Shown: piece after piece, positions 14,532 to 22,838 of the stretch
Layout of the letters: each line of letters begins with the position of its first letter
Numbering within the stretch: position 1 is the first letter of the stretch
NCBI GenBank assembly: GCA_021791075.1
Contig: JAJYXH010000052.1
Coordinates: forward strand, 1 to 27,514
Direction: 5' to 3'
Source: Microcaldota archaeon
Lineage (GTDB): Archaea; Micrarchaeota; Micrarchaeia; Micrarchaeales; CABMGC01
DNA length: 27,514 nt
Made by a program: the position numbers and the translations under genes
Notes under the pieces: generated by a model
Told to the model about the DNA's origin: nothing
Database searches by the model: none
What the model saw: the letters and a program-made list of their open reading frames with translations, nothing else

Positions 14532-15605
14532 GTGGAGCAGAGAGCATTCGAGGGGGAGATTGAGTACATACAGGTTATGGACGAGACCGGAAATGTAGAC
14601 CAATCGCTATTTCCAAAGGACCTTGACGACCAGAAGATACTCGAGATGTACAAGTACATGCTCTTTGCCAGGGCAAACGATGCAAAGACACTGAGCCTGC
14701 AGAGGCAGGGAAGGGCCGTCACCTATGCGCCGCTCCTGGGAGAGGAGGCGACGCAGATCGGCAGCGCTTATGCGATGAGAAAGCAGGATATATTTGTTCC
14801 TAACTTCAGGCAGCACGGCGTCTTCCTGATGAGGGGACTTCCACTGGAGTGGATGTATCTTTACTGGAGGGGTTACGAGGAGCAGCTTCCGAAGGATGTA
14901 AACGGAGAGGCGATAATAGTGCCTGTTGCGACGCAGATGCCGCATGCGGTAGGCATGGCTTATGCGCAGACTTACAAGAAGAAGGACGCGGTAGTGATAG
15001 TTTATGTAGGAGACGGCGGGACCTCCGAGGGCGACTTTTACGAGGCGCTCAACTTTGCCGGAGTCTGGAAGGTTCCGCTTGTAGTGATAATAGAGAATAA
15101 TCAGTGGGCCATTTCCCTTCCGAGGGGGAAGCAGAGCGCCGCAAAGACGCTTGCGCAGAAGGCCTTTGCAGCGGGGATAGGTGGAGTACAGGTTGACGGG
15201 AACGACGTTATTGCCGTATATAAGGCGACCAAGGATGCGATAGACAAGGCGAAGACTGGTCCTACGGTTGTAGAGTGCGTAACATACAGGCTGGGCATGC
15301 ATACCACGGCCGATGATCCGACAAAGTATAGACCAGACGCCGAGGTAGAGATCTGGGAGAGGAGGGACCCGTTGGCGAGAGTCAAGGCCTATCTGGTGAG
15401 GAAGGGACTATGGAATGACCAGATGGAGAAGGAGACTTCGGAGCAGCAGTCCAAGGAGATAGACGACGCAGTGGAGAGGGCGGAGCAGTTCAAGGAGGAT
15501 CCAAGAAGCATATTCACAAACGTGTACAGCTTTGTTCCGCAGACGCTGCAGGACGAGCTTGATGACGCCGAGAAGAACAACTTCTGGCAGGAAGGTGGTA
15601 AGTGA
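14532..15605 (+). CDS. pdhA: 2-oxoacid (pyruvate) dehydrogenase E1 component, alpha subunit
   Basis: The alpha subunit holds thiamine diphosphate and carries out the oxidative decarboxylation of the 2-oxoacid. The 357-residue protein has the thiamine diphosphate motif from GDG (160-162) to NN (189-190). The LQRQGRAVTYAPLLGEEA and NFRQHGVFLMRG segments are typical of E1 alpha. It starts with GTG and is the first of five tightly spaced genes. Archaeal complexes of this type, for example in Thermoplasma, act on pyruvate or branched-chain 2-oxoacids, so the true substrate remains open. Confidence 0.9.
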   Translation: MEQRAFEGEIEYIQVMDETGNVDQSLFPKDLDDQKILEMYKYMLFARANDAKTLSLQRQGRAVTYAPLLGEEATQIGSAYAMRKQDIFVPNFRQHGVFLMRGLPLEWMYLYWRGYEEQLPKDVNGEAIIVPVATQMPHAVGMAYAQTYKKKDAVVIVYVGDGGTSEGDFYEALNFAGVWKVPLVVIIENNQWAISLPRGKQSAAKTLAQKAFAAGIGGVQVDGNDVIAVYKATKDAIDKAKTGPTVVECVTYRLGMHTTADDPTKYRPDAEVEIWERRDPLARVKAYLVRKGLWNDQMEKETSEQQSKEIDDAVERAEQFKEDPRSIFTNVYSFVPQTLQDELDDAEKNNFWQEGGK

Positions 15606-16570
15606 TGCAGGCAAACATGGTAACCGCGATCAACAATGCGCTCGAGCTAGGGATGCGGAGCGACGAGAACATAGTGCTTCTCGGCGAGGACATAGGAAAG
15701 GACGGAGGCGTCTTCAGGGTTACCGAGGGGCTTCTTGACAAGTTCGGGGAGCAGAGGGTGATGGATACGCCGCTCGCCGAGTCGGGCATACTCGGCGCAT
15801 CGGTAGGAATGGCGCTTGCCGGACTGCACCCGGTACCCGAGATACAGTTCGCAGGCTTCATGTTTCTGGGGTTCGGACAGCTCGTCAACCACGCCGCAAG
15901 GTACAGGTCCAGGACACGGTCGTCGTTTCCTGTGCCGATGGTCGTAAGGACCCCGGTGAGCGGTGGTATACGCACTCTTGAGCACCACTCGGAGAGCCCC
16001 GAGGCCTACTACTCGCACATGGGCGGACTCATAGTGGTAGAACCGTCGACGCCTTATGACGCGAAGGGGCTCATGCTTAGGGCAATGAAGATGAATGATC
16101 CGGTCGTATTCCTGGAGCCCACGAAGCTCTACAGGCTCTTCAAGCAGGATATACCCGAGGATGCTTACGAGGTTGAGATAGGAAAGGCTGATATCACAAG
16201 GAAGGGAGAGGCGCTTACTGTGATAAGCTACGGCACCATGATGCCGATAGTGAAGGACGTAGTCGCAAAGAAGGGAGTGGATGCCGAGATAATAGACCTC
16301 AGGACGATAAACCCGCTTGACGAGAAGACGATACTCGAGAGCGCGAAGAAGACGGGGAGGGTCGTGATAGTTCACGAGGCATCGCTGAGCTTCGGCGTTG
16401 GGGCGGAGGTCGCGGCAAGGATAGCCGAGAAGGCGATCTTCGAACTTGATGCACCCATAGTCCGCGTCGCATCGCCCAGCCTTCCGTACCCGTTCCCCGG
16501 ATACGAGAAGTATTATCTTCCTAATGCGATGAAGATCTCACAGGCAATAGACAGGGTTATGGAGGCGTAG
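15605..16570 (+). CDS. pdhB: 2-oxoacid (pyruvate) dehydrogenase E1 component, beta subunit
   Basis: The beta subunit completes the E1 heterotetramer. The 321-residue protein has the expected VLLGEDIGKDGGVFRVTEGL start, the FAGF and RYRSRTRSSFPVPMVVRTP segments, and the C-terminal transketolase domain (DLRTINPLDEKTI, VVIVHEA). The ATG shares one base with the E1 alpha stop (TGATG), so translation is coupled; an upstream GTG at 15602 is possible. It is needed with E1 alpha and binds the E2 core. Confidence 0.92.
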   Translation: MQANMVTAINNALELGMRSDENIVLLGEDIGKDGGVFRVTEGLLDKFGEQRVMDTPLAESGILGASVGMALAGLHPVPEIQFAGFMFLGFGQLVNHAARYRSRTRSSFPVPMVVRTPVSGGIRTLEHHSESPEAYYSHMGGLIVVEPSTPYDAKGLMLRAMKMNDPVVFLEPTKLYRLFKQDIPEDAYEVEIGKADITRKGEALTVISYGTMMPIVKDVVAKKGVDAEIIDLRTINPLDEKTILESAKKTGRVVIVHEASLSFGVGAEVAARIAEKAIFELDAPIVRVASPSLPYPFPGYEKYYLPNAMKISQAIDRVMEA

Positions 16571-16572
16571 CG

Positions 16573-17793
16573 ATGAAGACATTGAAGTTTGTCGATATAG
16601 GAGAGGGAATAACTGAGGGGCGCGTGCAGAAGTGGCTGGTCAAGGACGGCGACGCCGTAAAGGAGGACCAGCCGATAGTGCAGATAGAGACAGACAAGGC
16701 GGTGGTGAACCTGCCTTCGCCGATAAACGGGAAGGTGAGGATAGGCGCGAAGGAGAACACCACGGTAAAGGTCGGCGACGTGATCGCTTATGTTGGAGAG
16801 GACTCGGAGCTGAGCAGCATAAAGGAAGAGGCCGCAGCGCCTCAAGCCGTACAGCAGAAGCAGCCCGTGAAGGAGGAGAAGGTTGCTGAGACCCAGGCAC
16901 AGAGGGAGATAGTGGCAACACCGGCAGTAAGGCATCTTGCAAGGCAGTTGGGGATCGACCTCTCTAAAGTCACCGGCACCGGACCGGAGGGAAGAGTGCT
17001 TGAGAATGACGTCAAGTCTTTTGCCGGAGGGCAGCCGCAGGGTGTGAAGCAGGTGCCTAAGTTCTCGGAGCTTCTTGAGGAAAGCCACGAAGGCGAGGTG
17101 GAGAGAGTGCCTCTCTCGCAGACAAGGAAGGCGATAGCGAGGAACATGGAGGCGTCGCTGGCCATACCTAGCGCGGCGCACATGGACCTTGTCGATGCGA
17201 CGCACCTTTACGATATCGTAAAGAAGGAGAAGGCGAACGCCGAGAAGCTCGGCGTGAAGCTGACTTTCCTTCCATTCATAATAAAGGCGGTAGTCGAGGC
17301 GCTTAAGGAGAATCCGCGATTCAACTCGAGCTACGACCACGACAGGCAGGAGGTCATACTGAAGAAGTACTATAACATAGGCCTTGCTGCGGAAGCTCCT
17401 GACGGATTGAAGGTCGTCGTGATAAAGGGCGCCGACAGGAAGGGCATAATCGAGATAGCAAAGGATATCCAGACTCTACACGAGAGGATAAAGGACCAGA
17501 CGATAACGCTGGAAGAGATGCGCGACAGCACATTTACGATAACGAACATCGGGAGCCTTGGCGGCGGGTTCCTCTCGGTGCCGATAATAAATCCGCCGGA
17601 GGTCGCCATACTTGGCGTGCATCTGATACGTGATATGCCGATTGTCGATGAGGGGCAGGTGAAGGTCGGAAAGGTGCTCCCGATCTCGCTGGTCTTTGAC
17701 CACAGGGTCGTCGATGGCGCAGAGGCGGTGACGTTCGGAAACGCGGTAATAAAGTACTTGGAGGATCCCGAGTTCCTCGAGATTCTTGGTTGA
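16573..17793 (+). CDS. pdhC: 2-oxoacid dehydrogenase E2 component (dihydrolipoyl acyltransferase)
   Basis: E2 is the structural core and transfers the acyl group to coenzyme A. The 406-residue protein has one lipoyl domain with the lipoylated lysine in IETDKAVV (Lys42), a linker rich in Ala, Glu and Gln, an E3/E1-binding domain at about 115-150 (TPAVRHLARQLGIDLSKV), and a catalytic acyltransferase domain ending with DHRVVDG (His377, Asp381). Only one lipoyl domain is present. A GGAGG ribosome binding site precedes the ATG by eight bases, at the end of the E1 beta gene. A lipoate-attaching enzyme must be elsewhere. Confidence 0.93.
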   Translation: MKTLKFVDIGEGITEGRVQKWLVKDGDAVKEDQPIVQIETDKAVVNLPSPINGKVRIGAKENTTVKVGDVIAYVGEDSELSSIKEEAAAPQAVQQKQPVKEEKVAETQAQREIVATPAVRHLARQLGIDLSKVTGTGPEGRVLENDVKSFAGGQPQGVKQVPKFSELLEESHEGEVERVPLSQTRKAIARNMEASLAIPSAAHMDLVDATHLYDIVKKEKANAEKLGVKLTFLPFIIKAVVEALKENPRFNSSYDHDRQEVILKKYYNIGLAAEAPDGLKVVVIKGADRKGIIEIAKDIQTLHERIKDQTITLEEMRDSTFTITNIGSLGGGFLSVPIINPPEVAILGVHLIRDMPIVDEGQVKVGKVLPISLVFDHRVVDGAEAVTFGNAVIKYLEDPEFLEILG

Positions 17794-17797
17794 GCAC

Positions 17798-19162
17798 ATG
17801 GTGATGGGATCCCTGCCTGAGGAAGTCGATCTTGCAGTCATAGGCGGCGGCGTAGGAGGATACGTTGCGGCGATACGCGCAGCAGAGCTAGGACTGAACG
17901 TCGCCGTGGTGGAGAAGGAGAAGCTAGGTGGGCACTGCCTCAACTATGCATGCATACCTTCGAAGACGCTCATTCACATCTCCGATCTCTTCTATCAGAT
18001 GAGGAACTCGGAGCGGTTCGGGATAAGCGCCGGTGGGGTGAGCCTCGATGCGAAGAGGATGCTCGAATGGAGGATGCAGGTCTCGAAGAGGCTCGAGGAC
18101 GGGGTCGCATTTCTCTGCAAGTCGAACGGGATCGAGGTCGTGAAGGGGACCGCGACATTCCTCTCATCGAATACGCTCCAGCTAACTAATGGGACATCGC
18201 TCGACTTCAAGAAGGCGATAATAGCGACAGGCTCCACGCCTGTTCCGCTCTCCGGATTCGATTTCGGAGGCAACATAATAGATTACAAGGAAGCTCTCAT
18301 GCTCGACCACATACCTAAGAGCATGGCGATAATAGGCGCATCTTATGTTGCTGTCGAGATAGGTACGCTCTTTGCGAAGTTCGGTTCGGAGGTCCACATA
18401 ATAGCAAGATCGGATGTCCTCTCGCACTTTGATCCCGATGCCGCGGCCCTCGTGAAGAAGCGCATGATGGAGCTTGGTGTCAAAGTGCACACCGGCGCAG
18501 AGCCGGTATCGCACTCCGCAACATCGGTGAAGCTCAGCACTGGAGAGGAGATAGCTTCCGAGATAATAGTCGTTGCGATAGGGCTATCGCCTTATACGGA
18601 GGGATTGGAGCTAGGGAATACCAAGGTGAAGCTTGACAGGAAGGGATTCGTGACGGTTGACGGGATGCTCACCACCTCGGATCCCAACATATTGGCAATA
18701 GGAGACGTGGCTGGAGAGCCGATGCTCGCGCACAAGGCCATACGGCAGGGGGTCGTCGCCGCCGAGGTCGCTTCGGGCATGAAGTCGGGTTATGACAATA
18801 CGGTTGTTCCTGCGGTCATCTTCTCAGACCCGGAGGTTGCGATTGCCGGGACACTCTCTGGTGAAGGAATATCAGTGACGAAGTTTCCGATGACTGCAGT
18901 TGGACGTGCTATAGCGCTCGGGGAGGAGACCGGATTCGTAAAGATCGCCTACGACAGGGATGATCTTGTAAAGGGCGTGGAAATAGTTGGGCAGGATGCG
19001 AATGCGATGATAGGAGAGGCTGCACTTGCCATAGAGATGGGAGCCACGCTTGAGGACATCGCCGACACGATACATCCGCATCCCACCTTCTCTGAGGCAA
19101 TTCAGGAGGCTGCGGAGGCGGCACTCGGAAGGCCGCTGCACTTCTTCTATGGAAAGAAGTAG
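17798..19162 (+). CDS. lpdA: 2-oxoacid dehydrogenase E3 component (dihydrolipoyl dehydrogenase)
   Basis: E3 reoxidises the lipoyl arm and passes electrons to NAD. The 454-residue protein has the FAD-binding GGGVGGYVAAIRAAELG, the redox-active disulfide in GGHCLNYACIPSK, the NAD-binding IIGASYVAVEIGTLFAKFG, an FAD motif ending in AIGDVAGEPMLAHKA, and the interface HPHPTFSEA with the catalytic His-Glu. The usual Thr before the first Cys is His here and the residue before the second is Ala. A GGTTGA that spans the E2 stop precedes the ATG at 17798, which is preferred over the TTG at 17786 that overlaps E2. Confidence 0.93.
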   Translation: MVMGSLPEEVDLAVIGGGVGGYVAAIRAAELGLNVAVVEKEKLGGHCLNYACIPSKTLIHISDLFYQMRNSERFGISAGGVSLDAKRMLEWRMQVSKRLEDGVAFLCKSNGIEVVKGTATFLSSNTLQLTNGTSLDFKKAIIATGSTPVPLSGFDFGGNIIDYKEALMLDHIPKSMAIIGASYVAVEIGTLFAKFGSEVHIIARSDVLSHFDPDAAALVKKRMMELGVKVHTGAEPVSHSATSVKLSTGEEIASEIIVVAIGLSPYTEGLELGNTKVKLDRKGFVTVDGMLTTSDPNILAIGDVAGEPMLAHKAIRQGVVAAEVASGMKSGYDNTVVPAVIFSDPEVAIAGTLSGEGISVTKFPMTAVGRAIALGEETGFVKIAYDRDDLVKGVEIVGQDANAMIGEAALAIEMGATLEDIADTIHPHPTFSEAIQEAAEAALGRPLHFFYGKK

Positions 19163-19170
19163 ATGACACG

Positions 19171-19938
19171 ATGATTATAAAACTTGTGTACTCGGAGAAT
19201 TTCCCGCAGCTGAGGAAGCTGAGGAGTTCGTTCAAGGTATCAGATAAAGGAGATATCTGCATAGCTGTCGGAGGCGACGGCGCCTTTGTCAGCGCGGCAA
19301 AGGAGTTCGGCGGTCCGATCCTGCCGATAAGGAGCAACAAGTCCGGGAGCAGCGGATACTATGCCGACCTCTCTCTCGCCGACCTCGACTTTGTGATAAA
19401 GAGCCTCAAGGCCGGGGCGTATGTCGTCGAGAAGCTGGAGAACAAGATAGAGATCGCGTACAAGGGCAGGAAGCACTACGCGGTGAACGAGGTCTCGCTG
19501 AGGAATATGCACCAGGAGGTCAACTTCAAGATATACGACGTGAATGGAGGGACGAGGTCGGAGATATACCCTTATGTGATGGGCGGGGACGGGATAATAA
19601 TATCTGGCGCGACCGGATCCACGGCTTACAACAAGTCCGCGGGAGGTCCGATAATACTGAGCCCGAACGTCTTCTGCCTTACATTCCTCAATGCTGACGG
19701 CCCGTACAACAACCCGATAATAATCGACGCGAACAGGAAGATAGAGATAAGGGTCGCCAAGTACGTCGGCATACTCGACGCGGACGGAAAGAAGATAGCA
19801 GAGTTGAAGCCTGGGGAGAAGTTCGACGTGCGGCTCTCTACGCGCGAGCTCAGGGTCGTGAGATTCCCGGATAGAAGGGAGAGCATGGCCTCAAAGCTCG
19901 ACAGGATAATACGAAGCAGGATGGTCAAGGACTTCTGA
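19171..19938 (+). CDS. nadK: NAD kinase
   Basis: The enzyme phosphorylates NAD to NADP. The 255-residue protein has the GGDGA motif (residues 34-38, with Ala where GGDGT is usual), the VNEVSLRN segment, and the glycine-rich GDGIIISGATGSTAYNKSAGG with the substrate-binding TGSTAY. It is compact, as in archaeal members. The gene starts eight bases after E3, and no separate promoter is evident, so it belongs to the 2-oxoacid dehydrogenase operon. The link may be coordination of NAD and NADP pools with acetyl-CoA formation; this is inference. Confidence 0.92.
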   Translation: MIIKLVYSENFPQLRKLRSSFKVSDKGDICIAVGGDGAFVSAAKEFGGPILPIRSNKSGSSGYYADLSLADLDFVIKSLKAGAYVVEKLENKIEIAYKGRKHYAVNEVSLRNMHQEVNFKIYDVNGGTRSEIYPYVMGGDGIIISGATGSTAYNKSAGGPIILSPNVFCLTFLNADGPYNNPIIIDANRKIEIRVAKYVGILDADGKKIAELKPGEKFDVRLSTRELRVVRFPDRRESMASKLDRIIRSRMVKDF

Positions 19939-20078
19939 AATGTCAGGGTAAACAGGTCTTAGGAAAGCCTTTTAAATCGTTTAACAGATAATAGTAATAC
20001 AGGTGAAATGATGAAGACTGGACACAGCGGTGCACCTTAAACCCGGGATAATTGCATTCGAGATCAAGGTTAGTCGCC
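19939..20078. other. Convergent intergenic gap with an orphan promoter, ribosome binding site and ten-codon frame
   Basis: On the plus strand a TATA-like TTTTAAATC (19970-19978) is followed by AGGTGA and ATGATGAAG at 20001-20016. The frame stops after ten codons (MMKTGHSGAP, TAA at 20038). The arrangement looks like the start of a gene whose body is lost, or a leader peptide. Neither neighbour reads away from this gap. Confidence 0.35.
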
Positions 20079-21515
20079 CTACAGATCCCACATTGACTGC
20101 TTTTTCTTAGCCGCTCCTTCCGCGTATTCAGGCTTCTTTGCCTGCTTGTATCCATACCTATCCACCAGCACCTGTTGCTGCACCGAGTATGCTCCGTCGA
20201 ACTTCCTGTAGCAGAATTTGCCAAGTATAGTCTTTGTTACCGTTGCCGTCTCAACCTCCAGACCCTTCACCTTGGAGAGGTCTTTCCGGAGCTCCTCAAG
20301 CTCTCCGTCCCTGAATACGGGCTTGAAGAGGATGCTCCCGTAAGGCGAGCCGATGTCCCCGGCCAGCAGATATGATGTCAGCAGGGTGTCCGTCCCCCTT
20401 ATGAACGTCTCGAGGAACGGCACCCTGGTCTCGTAGTAGTCCTTGAGCTCGGTTATCTTGAGGAAGTCAATGCCCACGTACTTTAGTGGGACATTCTCCA
20501 TGCTCAGGGTTATCCGCTTTATTATTCCATCCTCGACCAGCTTTCCGTATGCGTACTGAGAGCGGCCCTGGTCGAAGCCGTACTTCCTGTCTATCTCGGT
20601 GAACTCGATGGAACCGTCGTTGTTCAGCTCCTTGAGCACCGCGAACTCCCTCTCGAATATCTGCTCCCTCTTCGGTGCCAGGACGTCAATGTTCTTCCTG
20701 CCTTTCTTTACTATTTTCTCCCTCAGCGTCTCGAGGAACTCGTTCCTCAGCGGGACAAAGCCGTATGTCTCGTAGAACGTCATGAAGTGCCATTCGGCGG
20801 GATACTCGCCGAGCCTTGCCCTGCTTACCACGTCGCGCATGAGGTACGTGATCTCCATGCTCTTCTCCCCGATCATGTACATGAGCAGGTCGTACTTCTT
20901 CCCGGTCAGCATCACCGCCAGCTGTATTCGCGGGTCCTTCTCAGCTATGGCCCTTATCGTCTCGGGATCCGGAACCTTATCGAGGAACTTGGCAAGTATT
21001 ATGAACTTGAAGAACCCGAGCCGGTCCACGTCTATCTCGGCAAGGTATCTTATTCCGTGCCTCTTCTCAAGATTTTTTACCCTGTTCTCGACTGCCGAGA
21101 CGCTCAGATCCACGCGTTTGGCAATGAACGGGAGAGTCGCCCTCGCATTCATGCTCAGTATCGTGAGTATCTTCTCGTCAACCTCCCTGAGAGTGGTCTG
21201 TTCCTGAACTGCCTCCTCCGCCCGCTTTTCCTTTGGCATCTCGACCCTTCCACCGTGCGCGACTATGATCGATCTTGCATTCTCGAGCTCGTCCTCCTTG
21301 GACGACTCCTTTCTTATGAAGAGCCCGTCGTCCCTTATTCGTCCGAGGTACTCCGATATGGTCTTTCTCTTCTTCCTCTCGCTGTCCCACGGACGCATGT
21401 CCTTGTAGACGTAATACTTTCCGTTTATCCTTCTTAATACGAGGTAGGAAGGGGGCTGGTACCCCTTCTTTAGGTTCTCTAAGGTTCGCCTTATTGGGTC
21501 TGGTAGACTTGCCAC
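20079..21515 (-). CDS. Tandem Lrp/AsnC-like winged-helix regulator
   Basis: The 478-residue protein seems to be a duplicated Lrp-type unit. Residues about 20-70 (LRRINGKYYVYKDMRPWD, SEYLGRI) form a basic N-terminal module unlike the rest. Residues about 112-155 are an AsnC-type helix-turn-helix (VDEKILTILSMNARATLPFI and SVSAVENRVKNLEK), followed by an alpha-beta domain. A second helix-turn-helix (about 290-340, FEREFAVLKELNNDGSI, GRSQYAYGKLVEDG) and a second alpha-beta domain follow. Such a chain could act as a built-in dimer. It starts with GTG. Two TATA-like stretches lie upstream; the one at about 21541-21550 has the better spacing. The target is unknown; amino acid control would fit the family. 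Confidence 0.7.
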   Translation of the reverse strand: MASLPDPIRRTLENLKKGYQPPSYLVLRRINGKYYVYKDMRPWDSERKKRKTISEYLGRIRDDGLFIRKESSKEDELENARSIIVAHGGRVEMPKEKRAEEAVQEQTTLREVDEKILTILSMNARATLPFIAKRVDLSVSAVENRVKNLEKRHGIRYLAEIDVDRLGFFKFIILAKFLDKVPDPETIRAIAEKDPRIQLAVMLTGKKYDLLMYMIGEKSMEITYLMRDVVSRARLGEYPAEWHFMTFYETYGFVPLRNEFLETLREKIVKKGRKNIDVLAPKREQIFEREFAVLKELNNDGSIEFTEIDRKYGFDQGRSQYAYGKLVEDGIIKRITLSMENVPLKYVGIDFLKITELKDYYETRVPFLETFIRGTDTLLTSYLLAGDIGSPYGSILFKPVFRDGELEELRKDLSKVKGLEVETATVTKTILGKFCYRKFDGAYSVQQQVLVDRYGYKQAKKPEYAEGAAKKKQSMWDL

Positions 21516-21657
21516 ATAGTATATTTATAACACATTGATACTTAAATATTTCGTTATATTTTCAATGTTTATAACACACATAGATAGTGTATATTACGTT
21601 TAATTTTTGGAATTTTAGCACACTTACGAGGAAAAGCCGTTATCCAATCAGGTCAGA

Positions 21658-21665
21658 TATAAATA
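21658..21665 (+). promoter_or_regulatory. TATA box of the candidate non-coding RNA
   Basis: TATAAATA is the strongest TATA box in the gap. The expected transcription start about 27 bp on is near 21688, where the GCGGGGCA arm of the candidate RNA begins. Confidence 0.5.
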
Positions 21666-21688
21666 GAGGTTGAGGCATAACATATACT

Positions 21689-21964
21689 GCGGGGCACGCG
21701 GTACGGAAAAAAGTTCCGATTAAAGCTCAACCCACCCAACGACCAACCCTTCTTCTCCGCTGCCCCGCCCCAACCCGATCAGCTAATTGTGATCTAACAA
21801 GTGAAGATACGTGGACTGTGATATGAGATGCGTTCAGACTGCCGTGTGCGGCATGGGACCCATGGTGCACTATTGCATAAAGGAAGCTGGGCACGCTGAC
21901 GGCCATTGCTTTGAGATCGAACTCTGATCTGCCTCTACCCTTCTGCTCGGTCGGCTTACAAGAA
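21689..21964 (+). ncRNA. Candidate structured non-coding RNA of unknown class
   Basis: Evidence is pairing potential and promoter position. GCGGGGCA (21689-21696) is fully complementary to TGCCCCGC (21761-21768), closing an 80-nt domain that has an inner CGGAA/TTCCG hairpin (21704-21718). A second domain has GCCGT (21841-21845) paired with ACGGC (about 21899-21903) and GTGC paired with GCAC inside it. A third hairpin is AGATC/GATCT (about 21914-21930). A T-rich run at 21970-21974, inside the end of metF, could end transcription. I see no tRNA T-loop, no RNase P core sequences and no SRP helix 8 motif. The 3' end is uncertain; the RNA may be only the first 80 nt. Confidence 0.4.
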
Positions 21965-22834
21965 CTATATTTTTGATACCGAACGTAGCGCATCGGCCAT
22001 GCCGCAGGTTGCTCCGAGATTCGTCGCAGATAGCGCCTCTATGTTGACCCCTATCGGGACTTTTACCCCATCCTTATGCAAAGAGTCGACGATCTCTGAG
22101 AATGCCTTTGAGCATTGTTCCCTCGACGCCCTCTCCACGTCTGCGCTCTTGGCCAGCCTCGCGGCATCACGTTCGTTCATCTCGGCGCCGAGCCATCGGA
22201 GAAAGTCTATATCGTAAGCGCTCGTCGCTACGGGAAAGCTGAGGAATATTGTTGACGGCCCGATCCCCCTCTTCCTGCACTCGTCATAGTACTCGCGCAC
22301 CAGCCTTACAGTCTGCTCCGCGTTCAGGATTGCCTGTGTAGTGAAGAATGATGCACCTGCGGCGGTCTTTGCGAGAAGCCTCTCGAGCTCTCCTGGCCTT
22401 GACGGAAGGCATATGTTTCCGACGGAGAGTCCCTTCACTCCAACTGCCACTTCATTCGCCTCCATTACGGAAGGCCCGTAGTACCGCCTGTTGCTGTTTA
22501 TCCCGCCCACGAAGACTACGTTCTTGATCCCATACCGTGAGACGCTCTCCCTAAGCCATGCCTCAAGGTCAGCCTTCGATTTTAAGTATACGGTTATCTT
22601 GTTTGGCATGCATGCTGCTGCGCACGATTCTTTGAGCATCAAGCAGAACTCTCTCGTGTCGAGGTGCTTGTACAGCGGCACACCTTGGTAATTTTCTTCC
22701 ACGATCTCGGGTATGTCGATACATTCAACGCCGCCGATAGTCCTGGCAAGTTCGGCGATCTGCATTGCGGATTCTTTGGTTTTGGAGGGCGATGCCCTCC
22801 TTGACGGCGGCACGACCTCAAGCATCAGCCGCAT
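21965..22834 (-). CDS. metF: Methylenetetrahydrofolate reductase-like protein
   Basis: The enzyme makes the methyl-pterin used by methionine synthase. The 289-residue protein resembles the MetF barrel: it begins MRLMLEVVPPSR (family: FEFFPP), has GIKNVVFVGGIN, a GLSVGNICLPSRP segment, the flavin-site stretch GASFFTTQAILNAE, and PVATSAYDIDFLRWLG. It is divergent from the bacterial enzymes, and the pterin could be one of the archaeal types. The gene overlaps or abuts metE: the ATG at 22834, four bases after the metE stop with a GAGTGA ribosome binding site, is preferred over an upstream ATG at 22861. Confidence 0.8.
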   Translation of the reverse strand: MRLMLEVVPPSRRASPSKTKESAMQIAELARTIGGVECIDIPEIVEENYQGVPLYKHLDTREFCLMLKESCAAACMPNKITVYLKSKADLEAWLRESVSRYGIKNVVFVGGINSNRRYYGPSVMEANEVAVGVKGLSVGNICLPSRPGELERLLAKTAAGASFFTTQAILNAEQTVRLVREYYDECRKRGIGPSTIFLSFPVATSAYDIDFLRWLGAEMNERDAARLAKSADVERASREQCSKAFSEIVDSLHKDGVKVPIGVNIEALSATNLGATCGMADALRSVSKI

Positions 22835-22838
22835 CGGA

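Larger units (their letters stand above)
21516..21964. other. 449-bp gap with candidate non-coding RNA on the plus strand
   Basis: The left part (21516-21620) is AT-rich and carries promoter signals for the minus-strand regulator. From 21658 a separate plus-strand promoter and a stretch with multiple complementary segments follow, up to the convergent stop of metF at 21965. No convincing protein frame covers it. An 88-codon minus frame (21727-21993) has no recognisable features. Confidence 0.5.

Noticed and set aside
21689..21772. tRNA-like element with a GCGGGGC/GCCCCGC acceptor stem followed by C and CCA
   Set aside because: No T-arm with a TTC-purine-A loop precedes the 3' arm, and the D-arm and anticodon arm cannot be drawn. 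Kept only as part of a candidate RNA.
21665..21960. RNase P RNA or SRP RNA
   Set aside because: The length suits, and GGCTTA near 21953 recalls the RNase P 3' core, but the GAAAGTC and ACAGAA core sequences and the SRP GGAAGG-AGCA motif are absent.
21727..21993. 88-codon minus-strand frame in the large gap
   Set aside because: It has a low-complexity Arg/Gly-rich end, overlaps the metF end in another frame, and shows no recognisable domain.
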